A stretch of DNA of 64,000 nt from Phytoamicus setariae. GTDB taxonomy: Bacteria > Pseudomonadota > Alphaproteobacteria > Rhizobiales > Rhizobiaceae. The translations under genes were made by a program, and so were the position numbers. Shown here piece after piece: positions 1 to 8,249 of the stretch (the stretch's first letter is position 1; every line of letters starts with the position of its first letter). The stretch lies in assembly GCF_016722925.1 (NCBI RefSeq), contig NZ_JAEQNC010000003.1, forward strand, positions 186,001 to 250,000, written 5' to 3'. The notes under the pieces are model-generated. The model searched no databases and had not been told where the DNA came from. It worked only from the letters and a program-made list of their open reading frames with translations.

Positions 1-3
1 CGA

Positions 4-35
4 CGCCCCGCGCCATCCTTGGCGCGGGGCGTTTT
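4..35 (+). terminator. Intrinsic terminator of a gene left of the window
   Basis: A perfect 11-bp stem (CGCCCCGCGCC at 4-14, complement at 21-31) with a 6-nt loop is followed by TTTTC on the plus strand. It must end a plus-strand transcript whose gene lies outside the window. Confidence 0.8.
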
Positions 36-64
36 CTTTCGGGATGCATCCAGCGTCCCCAAAT

Positions 65-91
65 AAAAACGGGCCCTTTCGAGGCCCGTTT
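65..91 (-). terminator. Terminator of mmsA
   Basis: A 9-bp perfect stem (67-75 with 83-91) is followed on the minus strand by a run of five T, about 20 bp beyond the mmsA stop codon. It is a standard Rho-independent terminator. Confidence 0.8.
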
Positions 92-113
92 CAAGATTTG
101 GATTGCGTGATGC

Positions 114-1610
114 TTACTTCATCGTCGGGATGACGAATTCGGCGCCGTCCTTGATGCCGGACGGCCAGCGTGACGTAACCGTCTTGGTGCGTGTCCAGAA
201 CTTGATCGAGTCGGTGCCGTGCTGGTTGAGGTCGCCGAAAGACGAGGACTTCCAGCCGCCGAAGGAGTGGTAGGCCAGCGGCACGGGGATCGGCACGTTG
301 ACGCCGACCATGCCGATGTTGACGCGCGATGCAAAATCGCGGGCCGCATCGCCGTCGCGGGTGTAGATCGCGACACCATTGCCGTATTCGTGCTTCATCG
401 GCAGCGACAGGGCTTCCTCGTAGTTCTTGGCGCGGACGACCGACAGGACTGGTCCGAAGATTTCGGTCTTGTAGATGTCCATGTCCGGCGTGACGTGATC
501 GAACAGGCAGCCGCCGACGAAATAGCCGTTCTCGTAACCCTGCAGCTTGAAATCGCGGCCGTCGACGACCAGCTTGGCGCCCTCTTCAACACCGTGGTTG
601 ATCAGGCCCATGATGCGCGCCTGGGCTTCCTTGGTGACGACGGGGCCGAGATCGGCCTTCTCATCGGTGTAGGGGCCGATGCGCAGCGATTCCACCATCG
701 GCGTCAGCTTTGCAATCAGCTTGTTGGCGGTTTCCTCTCCGACCGGAACGGCAACCGAGATCGCCATGCAGCGCTCGCCGGCAGAACCGTAGCCGGCGCC
801 GATCAGGGCGTTTGCGGCCTGATCGAGATCGGCATCCGGCATGATGATCATGTGGTTCTTGGCGCCGCCGAAGCACTGGGCGCGCTTGCCGTTCATAGCA
901 GCGGTGCCATAGACGTAGCGGGCGATCGGGGTCGAGCCGACGAAGGAAACTGCGGAAATATCCGGATGGGTCAGGATCGCATCGACCGCGCCCTTATCAC
1001 CGTTGACGACGTTGAGAATGCCAGCCGGCAGACCGGCCTCGATCATCAGTTCGGCGAGACGGATCGGCAGGGACGGATCGCGCTCGGAAGGCTTGAGGAT
1101 GAAGGCATTGCCGCAGGCGATGGCCGGCGCAAACATCCACATCGGGATCATGCCCGGGAAGTTGAACGGCGTGATGCCGGCGCCGATGCCGACAGCCTGG
1201 CGGATCGAATACATGTCGATGTTGGGGCCCGCGCCTTCCGTGAACTCGCTCTTGGCGAGATGGGGAATGCCGATGACGAATTCGCAGACTTCGAGGCCGC
1301 GAATGACATCGCCCTTGGCGTCTTCGATCGTCTTGCCATGCTCCTTGGAGAGCATTTCGGCGAGCTCGTCCATGTTTTCGTTCAGGAGGGCGACGAACTT
1401 CATGAATACGCGGGCGCGGCGCTGCGGGTTGGTCGCGGCCCAGGCCGGCTGCACAGTCTTGGCGTTCTGTACGGCGGCATCGAGCTCGGCATCGCTCGCG
1501 AGGGCTACTTCAGCCTGCACTTCGCCGGTCGCCGGATTGTAGACATTGGCCTTGCGACCCGATGTGCCGGCAACATGCTTGCCGCCAATGAAATGACCGA
1601 TCTGACGCAT
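114..1610 (-). CDS. mmsA: Methylmalonate-semialdehyde dehydrogenase (CoA-acylating)
   Basis: The 498-residue protein is a CoA-acylating aldehyde dehydrogenase that converts methylmalonate or malonate semialdehyde to propionyl- or acetyl-CoA in valine and inositol catabolism. The family shows in the ITPFNFPGMIPMWMF stretch (about 146-160), the Rossmann region near SFVGST, and the catalytic Cys281 in GSAGERCM. The length matches the family. I chose the start giving MRQIGHFIGG because an AGGAGGA ribosome-binding site lies just upstream; a longer reading frame to 1700 has no such support. A LysR gene is divergent, and its intergenic region carries the inverted pair TGCACAA (1661-1667) and TTGTGCA (1693-1699), a possible regulator site. 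No other valine or inositol genes are adjacent. Confidence 0.93.
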   Translation of the reverse strand: MRQIGHFIGGKHVAGTSGRKANVYNPATGEVQAEVALASDAELDAAVQNAKTVQPAWAATNPQRRARVFMKFVALLNENMDELAEMLSKEHGKTIEDAKGDVIRGLEVCEFVIGIPHLAKSEFTEGAGPNIDMYSIRQAVGIGAGITPFNFPGMIPMWMFAPAIACGNAFILKPSERDPSLPIRLAELMIEAGLPAGILNVVNGDKGAVDAILTHPDISAVSFVGSTPIARYVYGTAAMNGKRAQCFGGAKNHMIIMPDADLDQAANALIGAGYGSAGERCMAISVAVPVGEETANKLIAKLTPMVESLRIGPYTDEKADLGPVVTKEAQARIMGLINHGVEEGAKLVVDGRDFKLQGYENGYFVGGCLFDHVTPDMDIYKTEIFGPVLSVVRAKNYEEALSLPMKHEYGNGVAIYTRDGDAARDFASRVNIGMVGVNVPIPVPLAYHSFGGWKSSSFGDLNQHGTDSIKFWTRTKTVTSRWPSGIKDGAEFVIPTMK

Positions 1611-1759
1611 GGATGTTCCTCCTGATGCTTTTGTGATAGCGCGAATTATGCGCTTTAATTTGCACAAAGCAATGAACTGAGATAAGCATCCGTTGTGCAT
1701 AAATTGAAGTCAAAAGATTGCATCGTGGCGATTCCCCTCAGACACGGAGGCCGCAGCCC

Positions 1760-2638
1760 ATGAACTGGGACGACGTCCGAATCTTCCTCGCAGTCGCCCG
1801 CACCGGGCAAATTCTTGCCGCGTCCAAACGACTGGGCGTCAACCACGCCACCCTGTCGCGGCGACTGACGGCGCTTGAGGAAGCGCTGAAAACCCGGCTT
1901 TTCATACGTCGCACCAACGGTTGCGAACTGACGGCCGAGGGCGAGGTGTTTCTTGCCTCGGCCGAGCGGATGGAAACCGAAATGCTTGCGGCACAGGCCA
2001 ATCTCGGCCGGACCGATACGGCGATTGCCGGCACGGTCAGGATCGGCGCGCCTGATGGCTTCGGGGTTTCCTTTCTGGCGCCGCGGATCGGACGGCTGAT
2101 CGAGCGGCACCCCGAACTGAAAATACAGCTGGTGCCGGTGCCGCGGTCCTTTTCGCTCTCCCAGCGCGAGGCAGATATTGCCGTGACCCTCGAACGCCCC
2201 GAACAGGGCCGGCTGGTCTCAGCAAAACTCACTGATTATACGCTCGGTCTTTATGCCTCGCGCGGCTATGTCGAGGCACATGGACTTCCAGAGAATGCCG
2301 ACGCGCTGAAGCCGCATCGCCGTATCGGTTATGTCGAAGACCTGATTTTCTCGCAGTCACTGAATTTCACCGGCGAGATCATGCGCAACTGGAATGCGGG
2401 CTTCGAAATTTCCTCTGCGATCGGCCAAACGGAGGCCGTGCGGTCGGGCGCAGGCATCTGCATCCTGCACAATTACGTGGCGCGCCAATTTTCCGATCTG
2501 GTTCGAATCATGCCCGATATCGCCATACAACGCACTTACTGGACGATCTTTCATGAAAGTGCTCGAGAATTGGCTCGCGTGCGTATCGTCGCAGATTTCC
2601 TGCATGAAATCGTCCGCGAGGCGCGTGGCATCTGGTAG
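1760..2638 (+). CDS. LysR-family transcriptional regulator
   Basis: A 292-residue LysR regulator. The N-terminal winged helix covers about residues 1-60 (MNWDDVRIFLAVARTG, then ATLSRRLTALEE), followed by a substrate-binding-like domain. I start at the ATG preceded by GGAGG rather than an upstream ATG at 1718. It is divergent from mmsA and probably controls it, which is the usual LysR arrangement; this is inferred from position only. The effector is unknown. The downstream gene starts within 90 bp on the same strand but is functionally unrelated. Confidence 0.85.
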   Translation: MNWDDVRIFLAVARTGQILAASKRLGVNHATLSRRLTALEEALKTRLFIRRTNGCELTAEGEVFLASAERMETEMLAAQANLGRTDTAIAGTVRIGAPDGFGVSFLAPRIGRLIERHPELKIQLVPVPRSFSLSQREADIAVTLERPEQGRLVSAKLTDYTLGLYASRGYVEAHGLPENADALKPHRRIGYVEDLIFSQSLNFTGEIMRNWNAGFEISSAIGQTEAVRSGAGICILHNYVARQFSDLVRIMPDIAIQRTYWTIFHESARELARVRIVADFLHEIVREARGIW

Positions 2639-2721
2639 TGCAAGTCTGCTTGACATCGGCCAAATCCCGGTCGCACTATCGGTTTGCAAAATCCCTGGAA
2701 CAAGCCGATGGGAGCAAGAGC

Positions 2722-3171
2722 ATGAAACCGGTATCAAGCTGGATCATCGTTGCTGACGGAAGCCGCGCGCGCATTCTTCGCGATGTCGCCCTCAGCCGTC
2801 CGAATGGAAAAATCCCCGAGGAAATGGATTTCGTATCCCCGCAGCAGCCATTGCGGAAAATCATGTCCGACAAGGCTGGCCGCGCCTTCGAGTCGAGCGG
2901 CACGCGGGGTTCTGCCATGGAGCCTCACTCCGACCCGATCGAACGCGCTGAATATGCGTTTGCGGAAAGCCTGGCAGAAACGCTTGAAGCGCACCTTCGC
3001 GACAAGGCGTTTTCCAAGCTGGCTGTCATTGCCGCACCGAAAATGCTGAGTCATCTGCGCAACAGCTTTTCCGATAGCGTAAAGAAAACCGTCTTCGCCG
3101 AAGTTGCAAAAGATCTGACCAAGCTCCCGTCGAAGGAGCTGCAGGAAGCGGTGAGAACCCTGCTGGCATAG
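2722..3171 (+). CDS. Host attachment family protein
   Basis: A 149-residue soluble protein of the family annotated as 'protein required for attachment to host cells', related to the bacterial archaeo-eukaryotic release factor (baeRF) fold. Typical features are the opening SSWIIVADGSRARIL, a central region rich in charged residues, and LAVIAAPKMLSHLRN near residues 96-110. The start has GGGAG 8-9 nt upstream; a longer frame starting inside the previous gene lacks support. The family name comes from an Agrobacterium attachment locus, but the biochemical role is not established. It stands alone between a LysR gene and a glutathione peroxidase gene. Confidence 0.75.
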   Translation: MKPVSSWIIVADGSRARILRDVALSRPNGKIPEEMDFVSPQQPLRKIMSDKAGRAFESSGTRGSAMEPHSDPIERAEYAFAESLAETLEAHLRDKAFSKLAVIAAPKMLSHLRNSFSDSVKKTVFAEVAKDLTKLPSKELQEAVRTLLA

Positions 3172-3304
3172 GGCCGCGATCGAGGTTGATGATCGCCACG
3201 GCACTCCATAAAATGGCCAGCTTCCAGCCAACGAATTGCGGGCCGGCCTCGACGTCAGCCGGTTGGCGAACCTATATCGGGAGGGTCACAATTCCGGAGA
3301 CCCC

Positions 3305-3853
3305 ATGACACAGCCTGACATCCATTCCATTCCCCTCGCCCGTATCGACGGCACAGCAGCATCGCTTGCCAACTACGCTGGCAAAGTGCTGCTGATTGTC
3401 AACACCGCCTCCAAATGCGGACTGACCAAGCAGTATGAAGGTCTCGAAGCGCTCTATCGCGACAAAAAGGACGAGGGCCTCGAAGTGCTCGGCTTCCCCG
3501 CCAATAATTTCAAGGAGCAGGAACCGGGCAGCGACGAAGAAATCGCCGCCTTCTGCTCGCTGACCTATGACGTCACTTTTCCGATGTTCGGCAAAGTGAG
3601 CGTGAAAGGCGCGGATGCCCACCCTCTCTATACCGCACTGACATCGGCAAAGCCCGACACGATCGGCACCGACGCCTTCCGCCAGCGGCTCGTGGATGCC
3701 GGCATTGCTGCCAGCGAGCCGCCGGATGTGCTCTGGAACTTTGAGAAGTTCCTGATCTCGCGCGACGGCAAGGTCATCGGCCGATATTCGCCGAGCATGA
3801 CCGTGGACGATCCTGTCATCGCCGCCGACATTGAAAAAGCGCTGGCGGGCTGA
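3305..3853 (+). CDS. Glutathione peroxidase-family thiol peroxidase
   Basis: A 182-residue GPx-family protein expected to reduce hydrogen or lipid peroxides with thiols. The peroxidatic Cys38 is in NTASKCGLTKQY and the conserved Trp144 is in LWNFEKFL. The usual FPCNQF motif reads FPANNF (64-69), so the Gln of the common catalytic set is Asn, and a Cys sits at 84 in AAFC. There is no signal peptide, so it is cytoplasmic. The start is chosen by CCGGAGACCCC just upstream. It is probably monocistronic, since the next gene has its own promoter. Substrate and electron donor (thioredoxin or glutathione) cannot be told from sequence. Confidence 0.85.
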   Translation: MTQPDIHSIPLARIDGTAASLANYAGKVLLIVNTASKCGLTKQYEGLEALYRDKKDEGLEVLGFPANNFKEQEPGSDEEIAAFCSLTYDVTFPMFGKVSVKGADAHPLYTALTSAKPDTIGTDAFRQRLVDAGIAASEPPDVLWNFEKFLISRDGKVIGRYSPSMTVDDPVIAADIEKALAG

Positions 3854-3869
3854 CACAGCGCTCTGGCGC

Positions 3870-3922
3870 TTGACTTTTCCCGTATTTGAAACATATTCCC
3901 ATTTATGGAAAATGTCTCAAAT
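3870..3922 (+). promoter_or_regulatory. Promoter with large inverted repeat over the XRE-cupin start codon
   Basis: TTGACT (3870-3875) and CATATT (3892-3897) are 16 nt apart and form a good -35/-10 pair. Transcription would then start at about 3904, next to the ATG at 3905, so the mRNA may be leaderless. An inverted repeat with 16-nt arms, ATTTGAAACATATTCC (3884-3899) and GGAAAATGTCTCAAAT (3907-3922), matches at 14 of 16 positions and spans the -10 and the start codon. This is a likely autoregulatory operator. Confidence 0.6.
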
Positions 3923-4474
3923 GATTCCGATATCGATCACCAGATAGCGCAGCGTCTTAAAGCGCTGCGCAACGAGCAAGGCTGGTCACTCGACGAACTC
4001 GCAAAGCGCAGCCAGGTCAGCCGCGCCACTCTCTCACGCCTCGAAAACACGGAGGTCAGCGCCACAGCTTCGGTGCTGGGTCGGCTTTGCGCCGCCTATG
4101 GCATACCGATGTCGCGCCTGATGCGGATGGTCGAGGAACAGTTCGAGCCGGTGATCCGTCACGATGCACAACCCCTATGGGTGGATGCAGAAACAGGCTT
4201 TCGCCGTCGCTCAATCTCGCCGCCATCCCAGACCCTGGCCGGCGAAGTGCTTGAGTGCGAATTGCCGGCCGGAACCCGCCTTGCCTATGACCAGCCCTCG
4301 CGAAAGGGAATGGAGCATCATCTGCTGATGATCGCCGGCACGCTCGACTTCACCATCGACGGTCGCGAACTTCGACTCGGTCCGGGTGATTGCCTCCGCT
4401 ATCAGCTGTTCGGTGCCACCACCTTCGAGGCTGGACCCGATGCATCCGCCCGCTACTTCCTCTTCATGGTGTAA
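3905..4474 (+). CDS. XRE-family regulator with C-terminal cupin domain
   Basis: A 189-residue regulator: an HTH_3 DNA-binding domain at about 12-70 (RLKALRNEQGWSLDELAKRS, then RATLSRLEN) and a cupin at about 110-189 (LLMIAGTLDFTIDGRELRLGPGDCLRY). The family usually represses small metabolic operons and senses a small ligand in the cupin. No Shine-Dalgarno sequence is visible before the ATG, consistent with a leaderless transcript from the adjacent promoter. A GNAT acetyltransferase starts 4 bp after the stop codon, so the two form a pair; regulator plus acetyltransferase is a common combination of unknown purpose. Confidence 0.85.
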   Translation: MENVSNDSDIDHQIAQRLKALRNEQGWSLDELAKRSQVSRATLSRLENTEVSATASVLGRLCAAYGIPMSRLMRMVEEQFEPVIRHDAQPLWVDAETGFRRRSISPPSQTLAGEVLECELPAGTRLAYDQPSRKGMEHHLLMIAGTLDFTIDGRELRLGPGDCLRYQLFGATTFEAGPDASARYFLFMV

Positions 4475-4478
4475 TGAC

Positions 4479-5024
4479 ATGGCCAACACGCAATCCTTGA
4501 CGATCGAACGCTTCCCCGCTCGGGACATAGAAACTCACCTGACTGAGCTGGCTGGGCTGCTGCAGGCCTGTGTGGAAGATGGCGCCAGCGTCAATTTCGT
4601 CCTGCCCTACACACTGGAGGAGGCAAAAGCGTTCTGGCGCAGCAAGGTGCTGCCTCGCCTGCCGGACGGCGGCCTCGTCGTTCTCGTCGCTCGTTCTGAG
4701 GGCCGAATTGCCGGTTCGGTGCAACTCGATCACGACACCCCTCCCAACCAGCCCCATCGCGCCGACATCAAGAAACTACTTGTTCACCCCGATTTTCAAC
4801 GTCGCGGCATCGGCCGGAAACTGATGGGGGAGATCGAACGTGTCGCGGTTGAAATGGGTCGAACGCTTCTGACCCTAGACACAAGGACTGGCGACAAAGG
4901 CGAACCGCTCTACAAATCCTGCGGGTTTGAAGTCGCTGGCATTATCCCCGGCTATAGCCGGGATGCCCGCTCCGATCACTACGATCCGGCGACCTTCATG
5001 TACAAGGCGCTGCGGGCAGGCTGA
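4479..5024 (+). CDS. GNAT-family N-acetyltransferase
   Basis: A 181-residue acetyltransferase. The acetyl-CoA binding motif A is visible as LLVHPDFQRRGIGRKLMGEIE (about 104-124) and is followed by a typical motif B region, LLTLDTRTGDKGEPLYKSCGFEVAG. It starts 4 bp after the XRE-cupin gene, so it is translated from the same mRNA. Substrate unknown; proteins of this shape acetylate small molecules such as amino acids or antibiotics, but nothing in the sequence decides between them. Confidence 0.85.
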   Translation: MANTQSLTIERFPARDIETHLTELAGLLQACVEDGASVNFVLPYTLEEAKAFWRSKVLPRLPDGGLVVLVARSEGRIAGSVQLDHDTPPNQPHRADIKKLLVHPDFQRRGIGRKLMGEIERVAVEMGRTLLTLDTRTGDKGEPLYKSCGFEVAGIIPGYSRDARSDHYDPATFMYKALRAG

Positions 5025-5049
5025 ACGCGCATCACGCCAACAGAGAACG

Positions 5050-5071
5050 GCGGCCGGATTGCACCGGCCGC
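5050..5071. terminator. Hairpin between convergent genes
   Basis: An 8-bp perfect stem GCGGCCGG (5050-5057) / CCGGCCGC (5064-5071) with a 6-nt loop lies between the GNAT gene (plus) and the binding-protein gene (minus). A T-rich stretch follows only at some distance on the plus side, so it may be a weak bidirectional terminator. Confidence 0.45.
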
Positions 5072-5088
5072 AGTCGCGCTTTTCCGCC

Positions 5089-5856
5089 TCAGTTCATCGC
5101 ATAGATATCGATGGGGAAGTACTTGGCGTTGATCGTCTGGTAGGTGCCGTTGGCGCGGATCGCGTCGATGGCCGCATTCAGCTTCGCCAGCAACTCCTTG
5201 TCCTCAAGCCGCACGGCAATGCCGGCGCCCTGGCCGATAAATTTCGGATCGGCAATCGGCTTGCCGATCAGTTCGCAGCATTTGCCATCGTCGGCGTTCA
5301 ACCAGGCCATCATCGGCAGCATATCGCCGACTTCGAGATCGAGCCGGCCATTGACCATATCGATATTGACCTCGTCCTGGGTGGGATAGAGCTTGATGGT
5401 GGCATCCGGATACATTGCGGTGGCATATTCCGCCTGCGTGGTGCCGGCCTGCGCGCCGATCGTCTTGCCCTTCAGGGCTTCGTTGGTGAACTCGGTGATG
5501 TTGGCGCCCTTGGGCGCGATATGGGTCATCGGCGCCTTGTAGTAGGACTTGGTGAAGGCGACCTTCTCCGCACGCTCGGGGGTAATGAACATCGAGGCGA
5601 TCATGAAGTCGAACTTCTTGGCCTGCAAGGCCGGAATGATCCCGTCCCAATCCTGCGTAACGACAGTGCATTCAACCTTCATTTCGGCGCACAGCGCCAT
5701 GCCGATGTCGACATCGAAGCCGCCAACCTTGCCGGCGGCGTCAACGAAGTTGAACGGCGGGTAGGCACCTTCGGTGCCGATCACCAGTTTGTCTGCGGCC
5801 TGTGCCGAGATGGCGGTTGCGGCGGCGAGTGCCGCAGCGAGCAAGAGCTTCTTCAT
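5089..5856 (-). CDS. Periplasmic amino-acid ABC transporter binding protein
   Basis: A 255-residue family 3 solute-binding protein. A Sec signal peptide (MKKLLLAAALAAATAISAQA) is followed by the mature start ADKLVIGTEGAYPPFNF and the binding-fold core GGFDVDIGMALCAEM. This family binds polar amino acids or opines. Three ATG codons lie in tandem (5856, 5859, 5862); the innermost has the best spacing to GGGGA. No permease or ATPase gene lies nearby, so it must serve a transporter encoded elsewhere or act in sensing. A LysR gene is divergent and an amine oxidase follows that gene, suggesting a shared amino-acid substrate. The exact ligand is unknown. Confidence 0.85.
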   Translation of the reverse strand: MKKLLLAAALAAATAISAQAADKLVIGTEGAYPPFNFVDAAGKVGGFDVDIGMALCAEMKVECTVVTQDWDGIIPALQAKKFDFMIASMFITPERAEKVAFTKSYYKAPMTHIAPKGANITEFTNEALKGKTIGAQAGTTQAEYATAMYPDATIKLYPTQDEVNIDMVNGRLDLEVGDMLPMMAWLNADDGKCCELIGKPIADPKFIGQGAGIAVRLEDKELLAKLNAAIDAIRANGTYQTINAKYFPIDIYAMN

Positions 5857-5995
5857 CATCATTCCCCTGTTGCTGGCATCTTCCTGACGCCTTGGACAAC
5901 AGTCTAGGCACGCTTTGAGGCATAAGCGAAATAGATAGTTGCAATAGTCGATATCAATGTGAATTATCTGGCTAGGGATCGATGGGGTTCTGGAT

Positions 5996-6931
5996 ATGAC
6001 CGGCCACAGGCTCGAACGCTTCGCACACAACCTCGACTGGAATCTGCTGCGCACCTTCGTGGTCGTGGTGGAGGAAGGCTCGATCACTGCCGCCGCCAAC
6101 AGGCTGCTGCTGCAGCAGCCGGCCGTTTCGATGGCACTGAAGCGCCTGGAGCAAACCACGGGCCATCGATTGATTGACCGGCGACCCGGACGCTTCGAAG
6201 TCACGGAAGCTGGCGAAAGGCTGCACAGGCAGGCGCGCGAGATTTTTGCAGCGGTTGTCAGGCTGCCGGATGCGCTGGAAAGCGCCGGCGCGGATATGTC
6301 AGGCCATGTCAGCATCCATGCGGTCAGCCACGTTCACCATCCTGGCTGGGACGCGCGCGTCGGCACCTTCTTCGAAGCTTATCCGAAAGTTACGATGAGC
6401 GTGACGATCGAAACCACGGCCGATGTCATCAGCTCGGTGGAGCGTGGGCTTGCCAGCATCGGGCTTTGCGACGGCATCATTCCGCCCGCCTTAACCAAAA
6501 CGCTCTACAAAAGGGAGCGCTATGCGCTCTACTGCGGCAAGGGGCACCGGCTGTTCGGAAAGAGCGGCACGGCGCTCAACGAACTGCGGGGCGACTACTA
6601 TGTCGCCTTCACAGCCGACGTGCTCGGCGGGCAGCATATGAACGCCGTGACCGCCGTGCGGGCGGTCGGATCCTTCGGGCAGGAGGTCCGTGCCGTGTCC
6701 TCGCATGTCGAGGAGGTCATGCGACTGATATCGGCCAATGTCGGCGTCGGAATGCTGCCGACCCATCTCGCCGAACCGCTGGTCGCGGAGGGCAGACTGT
6801 GGCAGTTGCCGCCCTACGAGACCTTGCCGGAAACCGATGTCTTCATCATCACCAACCCGGCGGCCATGCTCAATCCCGCAGAGCGAGCCTTCCTGGCCCA
6901 CATGGATGGACTGGAACCATTTTTTCAATGA
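5996..6931 (+). CDS. LysR-family transcriptional regulator
   Basis: A 311-residue LysR protein with the HTH at about 14-70 (NLLRTFVVVVEEGSITAAANR, then AVSMALKRLEQTTG) and an effector domain to the C-terminus. It sits between the divergent amino-acid binding protein gene and a FAD amine oxidase gene 95 bp downstream, and may control both; this is inferred from position. No Shine-Dalgarno sequence stands out before the ATG. Confidence 0.85.
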   Translation: MTGHRLERFAHNLDWNLLRTFVVVVEEGSITAAANRLLLQQPAVSMALKRLEQTTGHRLIDRRPGRFEVTEAGERLHRQAREIFAAVVRLPDALESAGADMSGHVSIHAVSHVHHPGWDARVGTFFEAYPKVTMSVTIETTADVISSVERGLASIGLCDGIIPPALTKTLYKRERYALYCGKGHRLFGKSGTALNELRGDYYVAFTADVLGGQHMNAVTAVRAVGSFGQEVRAVSSHVEEVMRLISANVGVGMLPTHLAEPLVAEGRLWQLPPYETLPETDVFIITNPAAMLNPAERAFLAHMDGLEPFFQ

Positions 6932-7025
6932 CGACACATCAACAGATTTTATGTTGATCTTTGGCAGTATAAATTTGAACGCAGGTTGATGCCCCTATAG
7001 GAATTACCCGTCAAGGAGACCAACC

Positions 7026-8141
7026 ATGCAGACTTACGACATCGCGATTATCGGCGGCGGCATTGCCGGCCTGTCTCTTGCCTATTTCCTTTCAGGCAGG
7101 CGCTCGGTGGTCGTTCTGGAGCGCGAGCAAGCGCTTGGCTATCACTCGACCGGGCGTTCAGCGGCGGAATTCGTGCTGCGCTACAACAGCCCCGAAGTCT
7201 GCAAGCTGGCATCGATTTCCCGCCCCTTTCTCGAGAACCCGCCCGAAGGCTTCTGCGAGCAGCCGCTGCTGAAGCAGCGCGGCGGCGTGATGATCGCCGA
7301 TGCGGAGAAAGCCGAGCGACTGAAGGAGCACTATGAACGCGAGGTCCAACACGCGCCGCTCAACATGCTGACGATGGAAGAAACCCTGGAAAAACTACCC
7401 TTCCTGGACCCTGCGCATGTGACTGCGGCATACTACGATCCAGAATTCTGGGACATCGAAGTCGAAAGCCTGTTTCAAGGCTATATCAGGGGTGCCCGCC
7501 ATGCGGGCGTTGAAATACGCACAGACGCCGGTGCCCTGTCCATCCGAGACGATGGCAGCCTGTGGCACATCGAAACCGCAAGCGAGACGATCGCTGCAGG
7601 GATCATTGTCAATGCGGCAGGCGGATGGGCAGACGCAACAGCGGAGATGTCAGGGGTTGCTCCCAGGGGAATCGTGCCGCATCGACGCACGGCGATCCTG
7701 CTCGACCTGGCTGATATCGATCCAAGCGCCATGCCCGAGGTCAGCGAACTCGACGATACCTACTATTTCAAGCCCGACGCCGGGCGGATGCTGGTCTCGC
7801 CGGCCGACGAAACGCCCTGCGAGCCGGGCGACGTGCAACCGGAGGAAATCGATATCGCCTGGGCTGCGCACTATTTCGAGGAAGCCACCACGCTCTCGGT
7901 GCAACGGGTCGCCAAGAGCTGGGCAGGCATGCGCAGTTTCGCGGCCGACCGCCTGCCGGTGATCGGCTTTGCGCCGGATCATGATCGGTTTTTCTGGCTC
8001 GCCGGTCAGGGCGGCTACGGCATATTGAGTTCGCCGGCGCTTGGCTCGCTTGCGGCGGCAATGCTGACCGACACCCCCACTCCCGCAGCGTTTTCTAGAG
8101 AAGCCCTTGATCCCGCACTATTTTCTCCCTCCAGATTTTAG
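7026..8141 (+). CDS. FAD-dependent amino acid/amine oxidoreductase (DAO family)
   Basis: A 371-residue flavoprotein of the DAO fold (D-amino-acid oxidase, glycine oxidase, sarcosine oxidase relatives). It has an N-terminal dinucleotide motif GGGIAG (10-15), an acidic end of strand 2 at VVLERE, and a C-terminal FAD contact region WAGMRSFAADRLPVIGFAP and GQGGYGI. There is no signal peptide. AAGGAG lies upstream of the ATG. Its neighbour set (LysR plus amino-acid binding protein) suggests oxidation of an imported amino acid or imino acid. The substrate is undetermined. Confidence 0.8.
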   Translation: MQTYDIAIIGGGIAGLSLAYFLSGRRSVVVLEREQALGYHSTGRSAAEFVLRYNSPEVCKLASISRPFLENPPEGFCEQPLLKQRGGVMIADAEKAERLKEHYEREVQHAPLNMLTMEETLEKLPFLDPAHVTAAYYDPEFWDIEVESLFQGYIRGARHAGVEIRTDAGALSIRDDGSLWHIETASETIAAGIIVNAAGGWADATAEMSGVAPRGIVPHRRTAILLDLADIDPSAMPEVSELDDTYYFKPDAGRMLVSPADETPCEPGDVQPEEIDIAWAAHYFEEATTLSVQRVAKSWAGMRSFAADRLPVIGFAPDHDRFFWLAGQGGYGILSSPALGSLAAAMLTDTPTPAAFSREALDPALFSPSRF

Positions 8142-8190
8142 GACCTCAATGTTAGCGGTGGCCGCCTGAAACTTTTTTTGCGCAAATACG

Positions 8191-8237
8191 TTGCCAACCA
8201 CATACTTCATTCCTAGATTTATGTGGTCAACCACATA
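8191..8237 (+). promoter_or_regulatory. Promoter and MarR-type operator of the Old Yellow Enzyme gene
   Basis: TTGCCA (8191-8196) and TAGATT (8214-8219) are exactly 17 nt apart. Directly downstream, over the expected start site, lies the perfect palindrome TATGTGGTCAACCACATA (8220-8237; 8-bp arms, 2-nt centre). The half-site ACCACATA recurs inside the spacer at 8197-8204. A MarR-family gene lies just behind the first gene of this unit, so it is the natural candidate to bind here. Confidence 0.75.
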
Positions 8238-8249
8238 AAGGACGCTGCC

